64,000 nucleotides of DNA from Actinomadura atramentaria DSM 43919 (GTDB lineage: Bacteria; Actinomycetota; Actinomycetes; Streptosporangiales; Streptosporangiaceae). Location: positions 54,317 through 118,316 of the forward strand of contig NZ_KB907226.1 in NCBI RefSeq assembly GCF_000381885.1. The letters are read 5' to 3'. This document shows positions 39,218 to 47,310 of this stretch, piece after piece; within the stretch, counting starts at the first letter, position 1, and each line of letters begins with the position of its first letter. Both the position numbers and the translations under genes were made by a program. The notes under the pieces are model-generated. The model saw only the letters and a program-made list of their open reading frames with translations. It searched no databases and had not been told where the DNA came from.

Positions 39218-40453
39218 ATGCTGGGGTCACGGCGCGGGTCACGGCGGGGTGCCGCGCGCACGGGTGCGCGGGCGGGCGCGGCGCTGGCCGCGCTGGCGCT
39301 CCTGCTCGCGGGCTGCGGCGGCGGCGACGGCGGCCACCGCGCGGCGACGGCGGCGCGCGTCGCCGGGACGCTCGGCCCCGCCGAGGGCGAGCTGAACCTC
39401 GTCGCCCTCCAGGGCGACATCGAGAACGGCGGCAACGACCCCCGCGTCGACTGGGTCACCCCGTTCCAGGAGCGCACCGGCTGCACCGTGAGCTGGCGCA
39501 CCGCCCGCACCACGCAGGAGATGACCGACCTGATGAGCAACCCGGCGCGCCGCTACGACGGCGTGCTGGCCCCGCCGGAGGTGTCCGGGCGGCTCGTCGC
39601 GGGCAAGCAGGTCGCGCAGGTCAACACCGACCTCGTGGACGGCTACAAGAAGCTCGAACCCAAGCTGCGGAACCTGTTGAAGAAGGACGGCGACGTGTTC
39701 GGCGTCCCGTACCTGTGGGGCGCGAACGTGCTGATGTACGACGCGCGGACCGTCCCGGCGCCGTCGAGCTGGGGCGCGCTGTACGACCCCGACCAGGCGC
39801 GCCGGTACGCGGGCCGCATCGTCGTCCGCGACTCCCCGCTCAGCATCGCCGACGCGGCCCTCTACCTGAAGGCCAGCGACCGCAAGCTCAAGATCACCGA
39901 CCCGTACTCGCTGACGCCCAAGCAGCTCGCCGCCGTCCGCCGCCTGCTGGAGCGGCAGCGGCCGAGCGTGCGCGACTACTGGACGGACTCGGCCGACGCC
40001 GTGTCGGCGTTCGCGGCGGGCGGCGCGGTGCTCGGCGGCGGCTCGCCCTACCAGGCGGACGTCCTCGGCCGCGCCGGACGCGGCGTCCAGACCGCGGACC
40101 CGTCCGAGGGCGTGACGGGCTGGATGAGCGCGTGGATGATCGGCGCGCGCGCCGCGCACCCCAACTGCATGTACCAGTGGCTGCGCTGGACGGCTTCGCC
40201 CGACGTGCAGGCGCAGGTCGCGGCATGGTCGGGCGTCGCGCCCGCCAACCCGCAGGCGTGCTCGGGCGAGCGCGCCAAGTCGGGGTTCTGCGACGCCTAC
40301 CGGGTGGGCGACCGGGACCGGCTCAACGGCATCCTGTTCGCGCGGACGCCGTCCGCGGTGTGCGTGGGCGGCCCCGACAAGGGCGAGCGCCGCTGCACCG
40401 ACTACGTCGAGTGGTCCCGCGCGTGGATCGAGGCGACGAAACTCGCCCGCTGA
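39218..40453 (+). CDS. PotD-like substrate-binding lipoprotein (orphan)
   Basis: This is a 411-residue lipoprotein. A signal with a twin-arginine-like start (MLGSRRGSRRGAARTG) leads to the lipobox LALLLAGC. The mature domain is of the PotD/ferric-binding class: LNLVALQGDIENGG, WVTPFQERTGCTVSWR, YDGVLAPPEVSGRLVAG, VPYLWGANVLMYDARTV and GWMSAWMIGARAAHPNCMYQ. The tail has extra cysteines. GGGAG lies before the ATG. Unlike the operon at 19317-23362, no permease or ATPase gene adjoins it. It may use another transporter or act as a sensor. A strong hairpin follows. Confidence 0.85.
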   Translation: MLGSRRGSRRGAARTGARAGAALAALALLLAGCGGGDGGHRAATAARVAGTLGPAEGELNLVALQGDIENGGNDPRVDWVTPFQERTGCTVSWRTARTTQEMTDLMSNPARRYDGVLAPPEVSGRLVAGKQVAQVNTDLVDGYKKLEPKLRNLLKKDGDVFGVPYLWGANVLMYDARTVPAPSSWGALYDPDQARRYAGRIVVRDSPLSIADAALYLKASDRKLKITDPYSLTPKQLAAVRRLLERQRPSVRDYWTDSADAVSAFAAGGAVLGGGSPYQADVLGRAGRGVQTADPSEGVTGWMSAWMIGARAAHPNCMYQWLRWTASPDVQAQVAAWSGVAPANPQACSGERAKSGFCDAYRVGDRDRLNGILFARTPSAVCVGGPDKGERRCTDYVEWSRAWIEATKLAR

Positions 40454-40460
40454 TGTGAGC

Positions 40461-40503
40461 GGGCCCCGGCGCCGCCGATCGGAGTCGGCGGCCGCCGGGG
40501 CCC
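40461..40503 (+). terminator. Strong hairpin after the orphan PotD-like gene
   Basis: Arms GGGCCCCGGCGCCGCCGA and its complement (one bulged base) make an 18-base stem with a 6-base loop, 8 bases after the stop. There is no U-tract, which is common for actinobacterial terminators. Confidence 0.75.
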
Positions 40504-40622
40504 GTCCGCGCGCGCTCGACCGCCCCCAGCCGAGCGCACGCCCCGGGTGGTCCCGAGCCTCCCCCCGATGGCCCGGGTCACCCTCTTCTTCCTGGAAAGT
40601 CCTGTCGGGGGGTCCGCGGCGG

Positions 40623-40871
40623 TCAGTCGCCGGCCGCCGCCCACGCCGGGCGCTGCCGGGCGGGCCGCTCGCCGGCGGGCGTCGCGGGCGCGGGCACGGG
40701 GAGCAGCGCCGCGCACTCGGCGCAGGCGAACACGCCCCCGCCGCCGGGCACGTGGCCGACGCGGACGCGGGGCCGCGGCCACCGCTTGCGGCAGACGACG
40801 CACGCGTCGCCGTGGCGCTGCGCCGCGTCGAGCACGCTCGGGTCGAACCCCGGTTCGGTCGCTCCGGTCAT
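40623..40871 (-). CDS. Small zinc-ribbon-like protein
   Basis: This is an 82-residue protein with two CxxC pairs, in DACVVCRKRW and FACAECAALL, separated by about 20 residues, a likely single zinc site. The flanks are Pro/Ala/Arg-rich. GGAAGGAGGGG just before the ATG at 40871 is a very strong ribosome site, which supports a real gene despite the size. Its neighbour dxr is divergent. Function is unknown. Confidence 0.7.
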   Translation of the reverse strand: MTGATEPGFDPSVLDAAQRHGDACVVCRKRWPRPRVRVGHVPGGGGVFACAECAALLPVPAPATPAGERPARQRPAWAAAGD

Positions 40872-41022
40872 GTCCCCTCCTTCCCGGACGAGCCGCTGTC
40901 GCGTGCCTCCCTTTATATGTCGCCACAGGTGTTGCGACCGTTACCGTGAGTGCAAAGAGCGGCAAAGGTCGGCAGCCGGTGCGGCGAGGCCGGTCGCCGC
41001 GCCCCACCGGCGCCACCGCGTG

Positions 41023-41028
41023 GACAAT
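41023..41028 (+). promoter_or_regulatory. -10 box (GACAAT) for leaderless dxr
   Basis: GACAAT ends 7 bases before GTG 41036. It is identical in sequence and spacing to the box before the HIT gene. Confidence 0.5.
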
Positions 41029-41035
41029 GGACGCC

Positions 41036-42262
41036 GTGACGCCTCCTTCTGACACCACCGCTCCCCGGGACGTCGTCGTCCTCGGCTCGACCGGCTCCAT
41101 CGGCACCCAGGCCCTCGACGTGATCGCCCGCAACCCCGGCCGGTTCCGCGTCGCGGCGCTCGCGGCGGGCGGCGGCCGGGTGGACCTGCTCGCCGCGCAG
41201 GCGCTGGAGTTCCGGCCGGACGTCGTCGCCGTGGCGCGCGCGTCCGCCGCGCAGGACCTCCAGCTCGCCTTCTACGCCGAGGCGCGCAAGCGCGGCTTCG
41301 CGTCCGGCGAGTTCCCGATCCCCAAGATCGTCGCGGGCCCGGACGCGGTCGCCGAGGTCGCGGCGCTGCCCTGCGACGTCGTGCTGAACGGCGTGACGGG
41401 CGCGCTCGGCCTGGCGTCCACGCTCGCCGCGCTGGACGCGGGCCGCACGCTCGCGCTCGCGAACAAGGAGTCGCTGATCATCGGCGGCCCGCTGGTGAAG
41501 GAGCGGGCGCGGCCCGGTCAGATCGTCGCGGTCGACTCCGAGCACTCGGCGCTCGCGCAGTGCCTGCGCGGCGGGCGCGCCGACGAGGTCCGGCGGCTCG
41601 TGCTGACGGCCAGCGGCGGGCCGTTCCGGGGCCGCAGCCGCGCCGAGCTGGCGGACGTGACCGTCGAACAGGCCCTGAACCATCCCACCTGGGACATGGG
41701 CCCCGTCGTCACGATCAACTCCGCGACGCTGGTGAACAAGGGCCTGGAGGTCATCGAGGCGCACCTGCTGTTCGACGTCCCGATGGACCGCATCGGCGTC
41801 ATGGTCCACCCGCAGTCGGTGATCCACTCGATGGTGGAGTTCACCGACGGGTCGACGCTCGCGCAGGCCAGCCCGCCCGACATGCGGCTGCCGATCGCGC
41901 TCGGCCTGGACTGGCCGGACCGCGTCCCCGAGGCCGCGCCCGCCCTGGACTGGACGAAGGCGCACACCTGGGAGCTGTTCCCGCTGGACGACGAGGCGTT
42001 CCCGTCCGTCGCGCTCGCGCGGCGCGTCGGCGCGCTCGGCGGGACGTTCCCGGCCGTCTACAACGCGGCCAACGAGGCGTGCGTCGAGGCGTTCCGCGCG
42101 GGCCGCCTGCCGTTCCTCGGGATAGTCGACACGGTCGCGCGGGTAGTGGAGGAGCACGAGGCCGGGGGGACGGGCCGTGCGGACGCGCCGTCGCTGGACG
42201 ACGTGCTCGCCGCCGACGACTGGGCGCGGACCCGTGCCGGGGAGCTGACCGCCGCGGCCTGA
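41036..42262 (+). CDS. dxr: 1-deoxy-D-xylulose 5-phosphate reductoisomerase
   Basis: This is a 408-residue enzyme of the MEP isoprenoid pathway. The NADPH-binding start is DVVVLGSTGSIGTQALDVI. LALANKESLIIGG, VDSEHSALAQCL and LTASGGPFRGRS hold the metal and substrate ligands. NHPTWDMGPVVTINSATLVNKG and VHPQSVIHSMVEF are signature blocks. GTG 41036 is preferred because a GACAAT box lies 7 bases upstream; the ATG at 41027 overlaps that box. It is followed by rip and ispG, as in other actinobacteria. Confidence 0.95.
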   Translation: MTPPSDTTAPRDVVVLGSTGSIGTQALDVIARNPGRFRVAALAAGGGRVDLLAAQALEFRPDVVAVARASAAQDLQLAFYAEARKRGFASGEFPIPKIVAGPDAVAEVAALPCDVVLNGVTGALGLASTLAALDAGRTLALANKESLIIGGPLVKERARPGQIVAVDSEHSALAQCLRGGRADEVRRLVLTASGGPFRGRSRAELADVTVEQALNHPTWDMGPVVTINSATLVNKGLEVIEAHLLFDVPMDRIGVMVHPQSVIHSMVEFTDGSTLAQASPPDMRLPIALGLDWPDRVPEAAPALDWTKAHTWELFPLDDEAFPSVALARRVGALGGTFPAVYNAANEACVEAFRAGRLPFLGIVDTVARVVEEHEAGGTGRADAPSLDDVLAADDWARTRAGELTAAA

Positions 42263-42299
42263 CCCGGGCGCTCCCGCGCCCGCGGGCACGGGAGGGTCG

Positions 42300-43496
42300 A
42301 TGGCCTACTTTCTGGGCGCGGTGGCGTTCGTCGTCGCGCTGCTGGTCACCGTCATGCTGCACGAGGGCGGCCACCTGGTGGCCGCCAAGCGGTTCGGGAT
42401 GAAGGCCACGCAGTACTTCGTGGGCTTCGGGCCGACGCTGTTCTCCTGGCGGCGCGGCGAGACCGAGTACGGGGTGAAGGCGATCCCGCTCGGCGGGTTC
42501 GTCCGGATCGTCGGGTACACGCCGCTGGAGGACGTCCCGCCGGAGGACCGGGACCGCGCGTTCTTCCGGCAGCCCGCCGGGCGGCGGGCCGTGGTGATCG
42601 CGGCGGGCGTCGTCGTGAACTTCGTGTTCGCGTTCCTGCTGCTCGCGGTGATGGCGATGACGGTCGGCGTCCGCGACCCGGGCACCGCGACCTCGACGGC
42701 GGCGGAGGTCAGCCCGTGCGTGCCCGCCGACCTGGCCGGGAAGTGCGGGCCGGGCCGTCCGCGGTCCCCGGCGGCGGCGGCCGGGCTGCGGCCGGGGGAC
42801 CGGATCGTCCGGTTCGGCGGACGGCCCGTCGCGGACTGGGCGCAGCTCCGGTCCGCGATCGGCGCGGCGAAGCCGGGGCAGACGGTCCCGATCACGGTGG
42901 AGCGGCCGGGCGCGGGCACGCTGACGCTGCGGGCGCGGCTCGCGGACGTCGGCGGCGCGCCGTTCCTCGGCATGTCGGCGAAGGTCGTCGGCGCGGGCTG
43001 GGACCGGCGCGGGCCCGGCGGGGCGCTCGCCTTCGCCGCCGACGGGATCGGCTCGACGCTCGGCGCCCTCGGCTCGGCCGTGGCCGACCTGCCGTCCGCG
43101 ATCCCGCGCCTGTTCTCGCCCGACCGGGGCGCGACGCCCGGCGGCCAGGTCGGCAGCGTCGTCGGCGCGACCGAGGCGTCCGGGCAGATCTTCTCCGCGC
43201 ACGGGACGGCGCGGGAGAAGATCGCGCTGTACCTGTCGCTGGTGGTGTCGGTGAACATCTTCCTCGGCGCGCTGAACGTCGTCCCGCTGCTGCCGCTGGA
43301 CGGCGGCCACCTCGCGGTCGTCGCCTACCAGAAGGCGCGGGCGGGCGTGAACCGCGTCCGGGGGCGGCCGGACCCCGGGACGGTCGATCTCACCCGGATG
43401 ATGCCGCTGACCTACCTCGCCGTAGTGCTCCTGGTGGGATTCGGGGTACTCCTGATCCTGGCCGACCTGATCAATCCGCTCCAGATACCGGGCTGA
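42300..43496 (+). CDS. rip: Site-2 type intramembrane zinc protease (Rip1/RseP family)
   Basis: This is a 398-residue membrane protease. Helix 1 carries the zinc motif HEGGH in VTVMLHEGGHLVAAKRFG. FVGFGPTLFSW and GVKAIPLGGFVRIVGY follow. A PDZ domain (about 155-225) includes AGLRPGDRIVRFGGRPVADW. The third metal ligand is in NVVPLLPLDGGHLAVVAYQK. Mycobacterial Rip1 cleaves anti-sigma factors and controls envelope lipids. GGGAGGG lies directly before the ATG. It sits between dxr and ispG in the conserved order. Confidence 0.94.
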   Translation: MAYFLGAVAFVVALLVTVMLHEGGHLVAAKRFGMKATQYFVGFGPTLFSWRRGETEYGVKAIPLGGFVRIVGYTPLEDVPPEDRDRAFFRQPAGRRAVVIAAGVVVNFVFAFLLLAVMAMTVGVRDPGTATSTAAEVSPCVPADLAGKCGPGRPRSPAAAAGLRPGDRIVRFGGRPVADWAQLRSAIGAAKPGQTVPITVERPGAGTLTLRARLADVGGAPFLGMSAKVVGAGWDRRGPGGALAFAADGIGSTLGALGSAVADLPSAIPRLFSPDRGATPGGQVGSVVGATEASGQIFSAHGTAREKIALYLSLVVSVNIFLGALNVVPLLPLDGGHLAVVAYQKARAGVNRVRGRPDPGTVDLTRMMPLTYLAVVLLVGFGVLLILADLINPLQIPG

Positions 43497-43616
43497 CCGG
43501 CAGGAAACGGACGATGTCACCGGGAGTTTTCGGGATGTCACCCGTTTCGTCGGGCGTCGGCGTCACGCCTCGTCGGCCGGGCGCTTAGGGTTGGAGGGGC
43601 GAGTCAGAGGAGAGGG

Positions 43617-44804
43617 ATGAGCGTTTCACTGGGAATTCCGATGGTGCGCGGCGAGGACGCGGGGAGGCGGACGCCCGCGGTGCCCCGCCGCAAGTCCCGC
43701 CGGATCATGGTCGGCAGTGTGCCGGTGGGCGGTGACGCCCCCGTCTCGGTGCAGTCGATGACCACGACGCTGACCGCCGACGTCAATGCCACGCTTCAGC
43801 AGATCGCGGAGCTCACCGCGTCCGGCTGCCAGATCGTGCGGGTCGCGGTCCCGTCGCAGGACGATGCCGAGGCGTTGCCGCAGATCGCGCGTAAGTCGCC
43901 GATCCCGGTGATCGCCGATATCCATTTCCAGCCCAAGTACGTGTTCGCGGCGATCGACGCGGGGTGCGCGGCGGTGCGGGTGAACCCGGGGAACATCAAG
44001 AAGTTCGACGACAAGGTCGGGGAGATCGCGCGGGCGGCGCAGGACGCGGGCGTCCCGATCCGCATCGGCGTGAACGCCGGTTCGCTGGACAAGCGGCTGT
44101 TGGAGAAGTACGGCCGTGCCACGCCCGAGGCGCTGGTGGAGTCGGCGCTGTGGGAGTGCTCGCTGTTCGAGGAGCACGGTTTCCGGGACATCAAGATCTC
44201 GGTCAAGCACAACGACCCGGTCGTGATGATCGAGGCGTACCGGCAGCTCGCCGCCGCCTGCGACTACCCGCTGCACCTCGGCGTCACCGAGGCGGGCCCG
44301 GCGTTCCAGGGGACGATCAAGTCCGCGGTCGCGTTCGGCGCGCTGCTGTCGCAGGGCATCGGCGACACCATCCGCGTCTCGCTGTCCGCGCCTCCCGTCG
44401 AGGAGGTCAAGGTCGGCACCCAGATCCTCGAATCGCTGGGGCTGCGCGAGCGCGGGCTGGAGATCGTGTCGTGCCCGTCGTGCGGGCGCGCGCAGGTGGA
44501 CGTCTACACGCTCGCCGAGGAGGTCACCGCCGGGCTGAAGGACTTCCCGGTGCCGCTGCGCGTGGCCGTGATGGGCTGCGTGGTGAACGGGCCCGGCGAG
44601 GCGCGCGAGGCCGACCTCGGCGTCGCGTCCGGCAACGGCAAGGGCCAGATCTTCGTCAAGGGCGAAGTCGTCAAGACGGTGCCGGAGGCGCAGATCGTCG
44701 AGACGCTGATCGAGGAGGCGATGCGCATCGCCGAGGAGATGGGCATCGAGATCGGCGAGGACGGCGCGGCGTCGGGCCCCGGTGCCGAGGTCGTCGTGAG
44801 CTAA
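43617..44804 (+). CDS. ispG: 4-hydroxy-3-methylbut-2-enyl diphosphate synthase
   Basis: This is a 395-residue iron-sulfur enzyme of the MEP pathway. SVQSMTTTLTADVNATLQQI and VPVIADIHFQPKYVF-like text (PIPVIADIHFQPKYVFAAID) form the TIM-barrel part. The C-terminal cluster-binding cysteines are in VSCPSCGRAQVD and VMGCVVNGPGEA. NAGSLDKRLL and VKHNDPVVMIEAYR are conserved. GAGGAGAGGG precedes the ATG. A hairpin with a TTCG loop ends the unit downstream. Confidence 0.96.
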   Translation: MSVSLGIPMVRGEDAGRRTPAVPRRKSRRIMVGSVPVGGDAPVSVQSMTTTLTADVNATLQQIAELTASGCQIVRVAVPSQDDAEALPQIARKSPIPVIADIHFQPKYVFAAIDAGCAAVRVNPGNIKKFDDKVGEIARAAQDAGVPIRIGVNAGSLDKRLLEKYGRATPEALVESALWECSLFEEHGFRDIKISVKHNDPVVMIEAYRQLAAACDYPLHLGVTEAGPAFQGTIKSAVAFGALLSQGIGDTIRVSLSAPPVEEVKVGTQILESLGLRERGLEIVSCPSCGRAQVDVYTLAEEVTAGLKDFPVPLRVAVMGCVVNGPGEAREADLGVASGNGKGQIFVKGEVVKTVPEAQIVETLIEEAMRIAEEMGIEIGEDGAASGPGAEVVVS

Positions 44805-44830
44805 CCGCCGCAGTCTTCATCCGGATCGCC

Positions 44831-44918
44831 GGGAACGTTCCCCGCCGTCCGGTCCGACGGCCCCCGGGTTCGCCCGGGGGCCGTCGTCGTCTGCGCCGAG
44901 ATCATTTCGGAACGTTCC
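44831..44918. promoter_or_regulatory. Two copies of the palindrome GGAACGTTCC
   Basis: GGGAACGTTCCC (44831-44842) and GGAACGTTCC (44909-44918) lie on either side of the ispG terminator, 67 bases apart. The second is upstream of the hydrolase gene at 45065. Perfect symmetry and repetition suggest binding of a dimeric regulator. Confidence 0.5.
44856..44885 (+). terminator. Terminator hairpin after ispG
   Basis: A perfect 13-base stem (GACGGCCCCCGGG and complement) with a TTCG loop stands 51 bases after the ispG stop. No long U-tract follows. Confidence 0.8.
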
Positions 44919-45064
44919 ATGACTCACGATCCGGCGTCTGAAAGATCACGAATCCGCATCCCTTCCCACCGGCCTCTGCCGTCTTAAATGACCGAGTGGC
45001 ACGGTTCCCTCCCGGAATGCGCATGTTGGTCCCTTTAGTCCGGGACCGCGCAGGAGGAGGATTC

Positions 45065-46723
45065 GTGAAGAAACTCGTCAGCGCCGCCGTGGCCGCGGGA
45101 CTGGGCCTCACCGGGCTCGGCGCCGCCGCCGCGACGCCAGCCCTGGCGTCCCCCGGCGGGTCCACCCCCGCCGGACTCGCCTGGCACCGGTGCGCCGCCG
45201 ACATCGTCGACAGCGTGAAGCCGTACGACGCGCTCAGCTCCGTGAAGGTCTCCGAGACCATCCGCTGCGCCGAACTCCAGGTGCCGCTGGACTACGCCCG
45301 GCCGACCGGCCGCAAGATCACCCTCCAGCTCACCCGGACGCCGCACACCGGCTCCGGCAAGGCCAAGGGCGACCTCGTGGTCAACCCCGGCGGGCCCGGC
45401 GGCGCGGGCATCGACTTCGGCGCGCGCGTGTTCGCGCAGAACTCCAAGGCGATGCAGGACGCCTACAACGTCATCGGGTTCGACCCGCGCGGCGTCGGCC
45501 ACAGCGTCCCGTCGCTGAGCTGCGACCCGGACAGCTCCAACGCGCCCCGCCCGGCCTACGGGAACGGCGACCGCGAGTCGGTGTCGGTCTGGCTGAAGCG
45601 GTCCGCGGACTACGCGGCCAAGTGCGCGGCGGCCGACAAGATCGGGCTGCTGAACCACGTCAAGACCACCGATTCCGCGCGCGACCTGGAGTCCATCCGC
45701 AAGGCGCTCGGGAACTCCAAGCTCGACTACTACGGCGCGTCCTACGGCACGTACCTGGGCTCGGTGTACGCGACGCTGTTCCCGCGCACGGTCGGGCGGA
45801 TGGCGCTGGACGGCGTCGTCGGGCCGAAGGGCGTCTGGTACCAGGCGAACCTCGACCAGGACGTTGCGTTCGACAAGAACATCGAGTACTACTTCGGCTG
45901 GCTCGCCAAGTACGACTCCGTGTACCACCTCGGCACGACGCAGACGCAGGTGCGGAAGTTCTTCTACGGCCTCGTCGACACGCTCGCCAAGAAGCCCGTC
46001 TACCAGACGGTCGACGGCACCTCCCTGGCCGTCGGGCCGGACGAGCTGGACGACGTCATCCAGAACGCCGCGTACCGGCGCAGCCAGGCGCTGTGGGACA
46101 TGTTCGGCGTCGGGCTGTCGGCGTACAAGTCCGGCGACGCCGCGACGTTCGCGTCCATCTTCGGCGCGCAGACCACCGGCGGCTCGGACGACAACACGTG
46201 GGCGATGTACCTCGCCACCGAATGCACCGACGTCCAGTGGCCGCTGAGCTGGAACAAGTGGCAGCGCGACAACGACCGCATCAACCGGAAGCACCCCTTC
46301 CTGACGTGGGGCAACGTCTGGTTCAACGCGCCGTGCCGCAACTGGGCGGCCAAGGCCGGCAAGCCGGTGGACATCGGCAGGGCCAAGGGCTTCCCGGAGA
46401 ACATCCTGATGTTCGAGGCGACGGCGGACGCGGCCACGCCCTACGAGGGCGCGCTCGACATGCAGCGCCACCTCAAGGGCTCGCGGCTGGTCGTGCAGGA
46501 CGGCGACCGGACGCACTGCATCGTCCACCGGGGCTCGGCGGCCGTGGACGCCTACTTCGACGCGTACTTCCTGAACGGGACGCGGCCGAAGCAGCGGACC
46601 GTCCACGTGCCGCAGCTCGGTGACCCGGTGCCCCCGGCGCAGTCGGCGACGGCGGCCAAGGCGGCAGCGGCCAAGACCGCCCGCGCGGCCCAGGCGACCC
46701 GCGACCTGGAGGTCGTCCGCTAA
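45065..46723 (+). CDS. Secreted tripeptidyl aminopeptidase-like hydrolase 1
   Basis: This is a 552-residue exported alpha/beta hydrolase. A Sec signal (VKKLVSAAVAAGLGLTGLGA) is cleaved after about ATPALAS. The fold has DLVVNPGGPGGAGIDFG (oxyanion strand), VIGFDPRGVGHS, the nucleophile in YYGASYGTYLG, the acid in ATADAATPYEGA and the His in GDRTHCIVH. C-terminal TAP-type sequence and an Ala/Lys-rich tail follow. Streptomyces Tap enzymes release N-terminal tripeptides. GGAGGAGG before GTG 45065 fixes the start. It is the first of three tandem paralogues. Confidence 0.9.
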   Translation: MKKLVSAAVAAGLGLTGLGAAAATPALASPGGSTPAGLAWHRCAADIVDSVKPYDALSSVKVSETIRCAELQVPLDYARPTGRKITLQLTRTPHTGSGKAKGDLVVNPGGPGGAGIDFGARVFAQNSKAMQDAYNVIGFDPRGVGHSVPSLSCDPDSSNAPRPAYGNGDRESVSVWLKRSADYAAKCAAADKIGLLNHVKTTDSARDLESIRKALGNSKLDYYGASYGTYLGSVYATLFPRTVGRMALDGVVGPKGVWYQANLDQDVAFDKNIEYYFGWLAKYDSVYHLGTTQTQVRKFFYGLVDTLAKKPVYQTVDGTSLAVGPDELDDVIQNAAYRRSQALWDMFGVGLSAYKSGDAATFASIFGAQTTGGSDDNTWAMYLATECTDVQWPLSWNKWQRDNDRINRKHPFLTWGNVWFNAPCRNWAAKAGKPVDIGRAKGFPENILMFEATADAATPYEGALDMQRHLKGSRLVVQDGDRTHCIVHRGSAAVDAYFDAYFLNGTRPKQRTVHVPQLGDPVPPAQSATAAKAAAAKTARAAQATRDLEVVR

Positions 46724-46734
46724 AGGAAACCAAG

Positions 46735-46780
46735 GGGTGCGGCGGGGTGTTCGCCTGGCGGCTCACACCCCGCCGCACCC
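46735..46780 (+). terminator. Terminator hairpin after hydrolase 1
   Basis: A perfect 16-base stem (GGGTGCGGCGGGGTGT and complement) encloses a 14-base loop, 11 bases after the stop. Confidence 0.8.
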
Positions 46781-46793
46781 ACCCGCTCCCGCC

Positions 46794-46903
46794 TCGCGCG
46801 CGGGGCTACACGAACGCGGGCGCGCAGAACGCGAGCGCCCCGCCCGCGCGCGGGGCTACACGCGCAGAACGCGAGCACCCCCGCTCGCGCGCGGGGCTAC
46901 ACG
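46794..46903. repeat. Three direct repeats around CGCGCGCGGGGCTACACG
   Basis: The core CGCGCGCGGGGCTACACG starts at 46795, 46845 and 46886. The unit is about 50 bases, including AACGCGAGCGCCCCGC after the core; the second copy lacks 9 bases. It lies between two paralogous hydrolase genes. Confidence 0.8.
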
Positions 46904-47310
46904 AACGCGAGCGCCCCGCCGCGCGCCACGCGCGCGCGGGGCGGCCGTGTCGCGGCGCGGGTGGCGCTCGCCGTGCCCCGGCGCACGCGGTGTCGTGGGG
47001 CACGCCGCGCGCGGGACGCGCGGAGGTGCGTGGTCGGGTGGGCGATGGTCGGCCGCGGCGGGGCGAGGCGCGGAGCGCGTCGCCCCGCCGCGGCCGTGTT
47101 TGTCAGGGGATGGAGTCAGGGCGGGGGGTTGAAACGTGTTCGGTGATCACAAACTTTCGCGAATATTGTCACGATTGGGCATCCTCTTGCCGCAGCCCCT
47201 CCCGGCAAATGCGTCGCGGTGACGACAATCCACACCGTTTGCGCTCATCATCGCCTTCCCGGCGCGCCCGGACCTCCCTGCCCCGGGCGGCCGGCGACAA
47301 GGGGGTTTCC

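Larger units (their letters stand above)
46724..47310. other. 587-base intergenic region with repeats and a promoter-like patch
   Basis: After the terminator (46735-46780) come three direct repeats (46794-46903) and then GC-rich sequence to about 47130. The A/T-richer stretch 47143-47190 (CACAAACTTTCGCGAATATT within it) probably holds the promoter of the next hydrolase, leaving a leader of about 130 bases. I see no gene. Confidence 0.6.

Noticed and set aside
46794..46903. Three direct repeats considered as a CRISPR array
   Set aside because: Units are near-contiguous with variable length, there are no unique spacers of equal size and no cas genes.
47143..47190. CRP-like site at the GTGATCAC sequence before hydrolase 2
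   Set aside because: Only one half matches TGTGA-N6-TCACA, and the rest is not symmetric.
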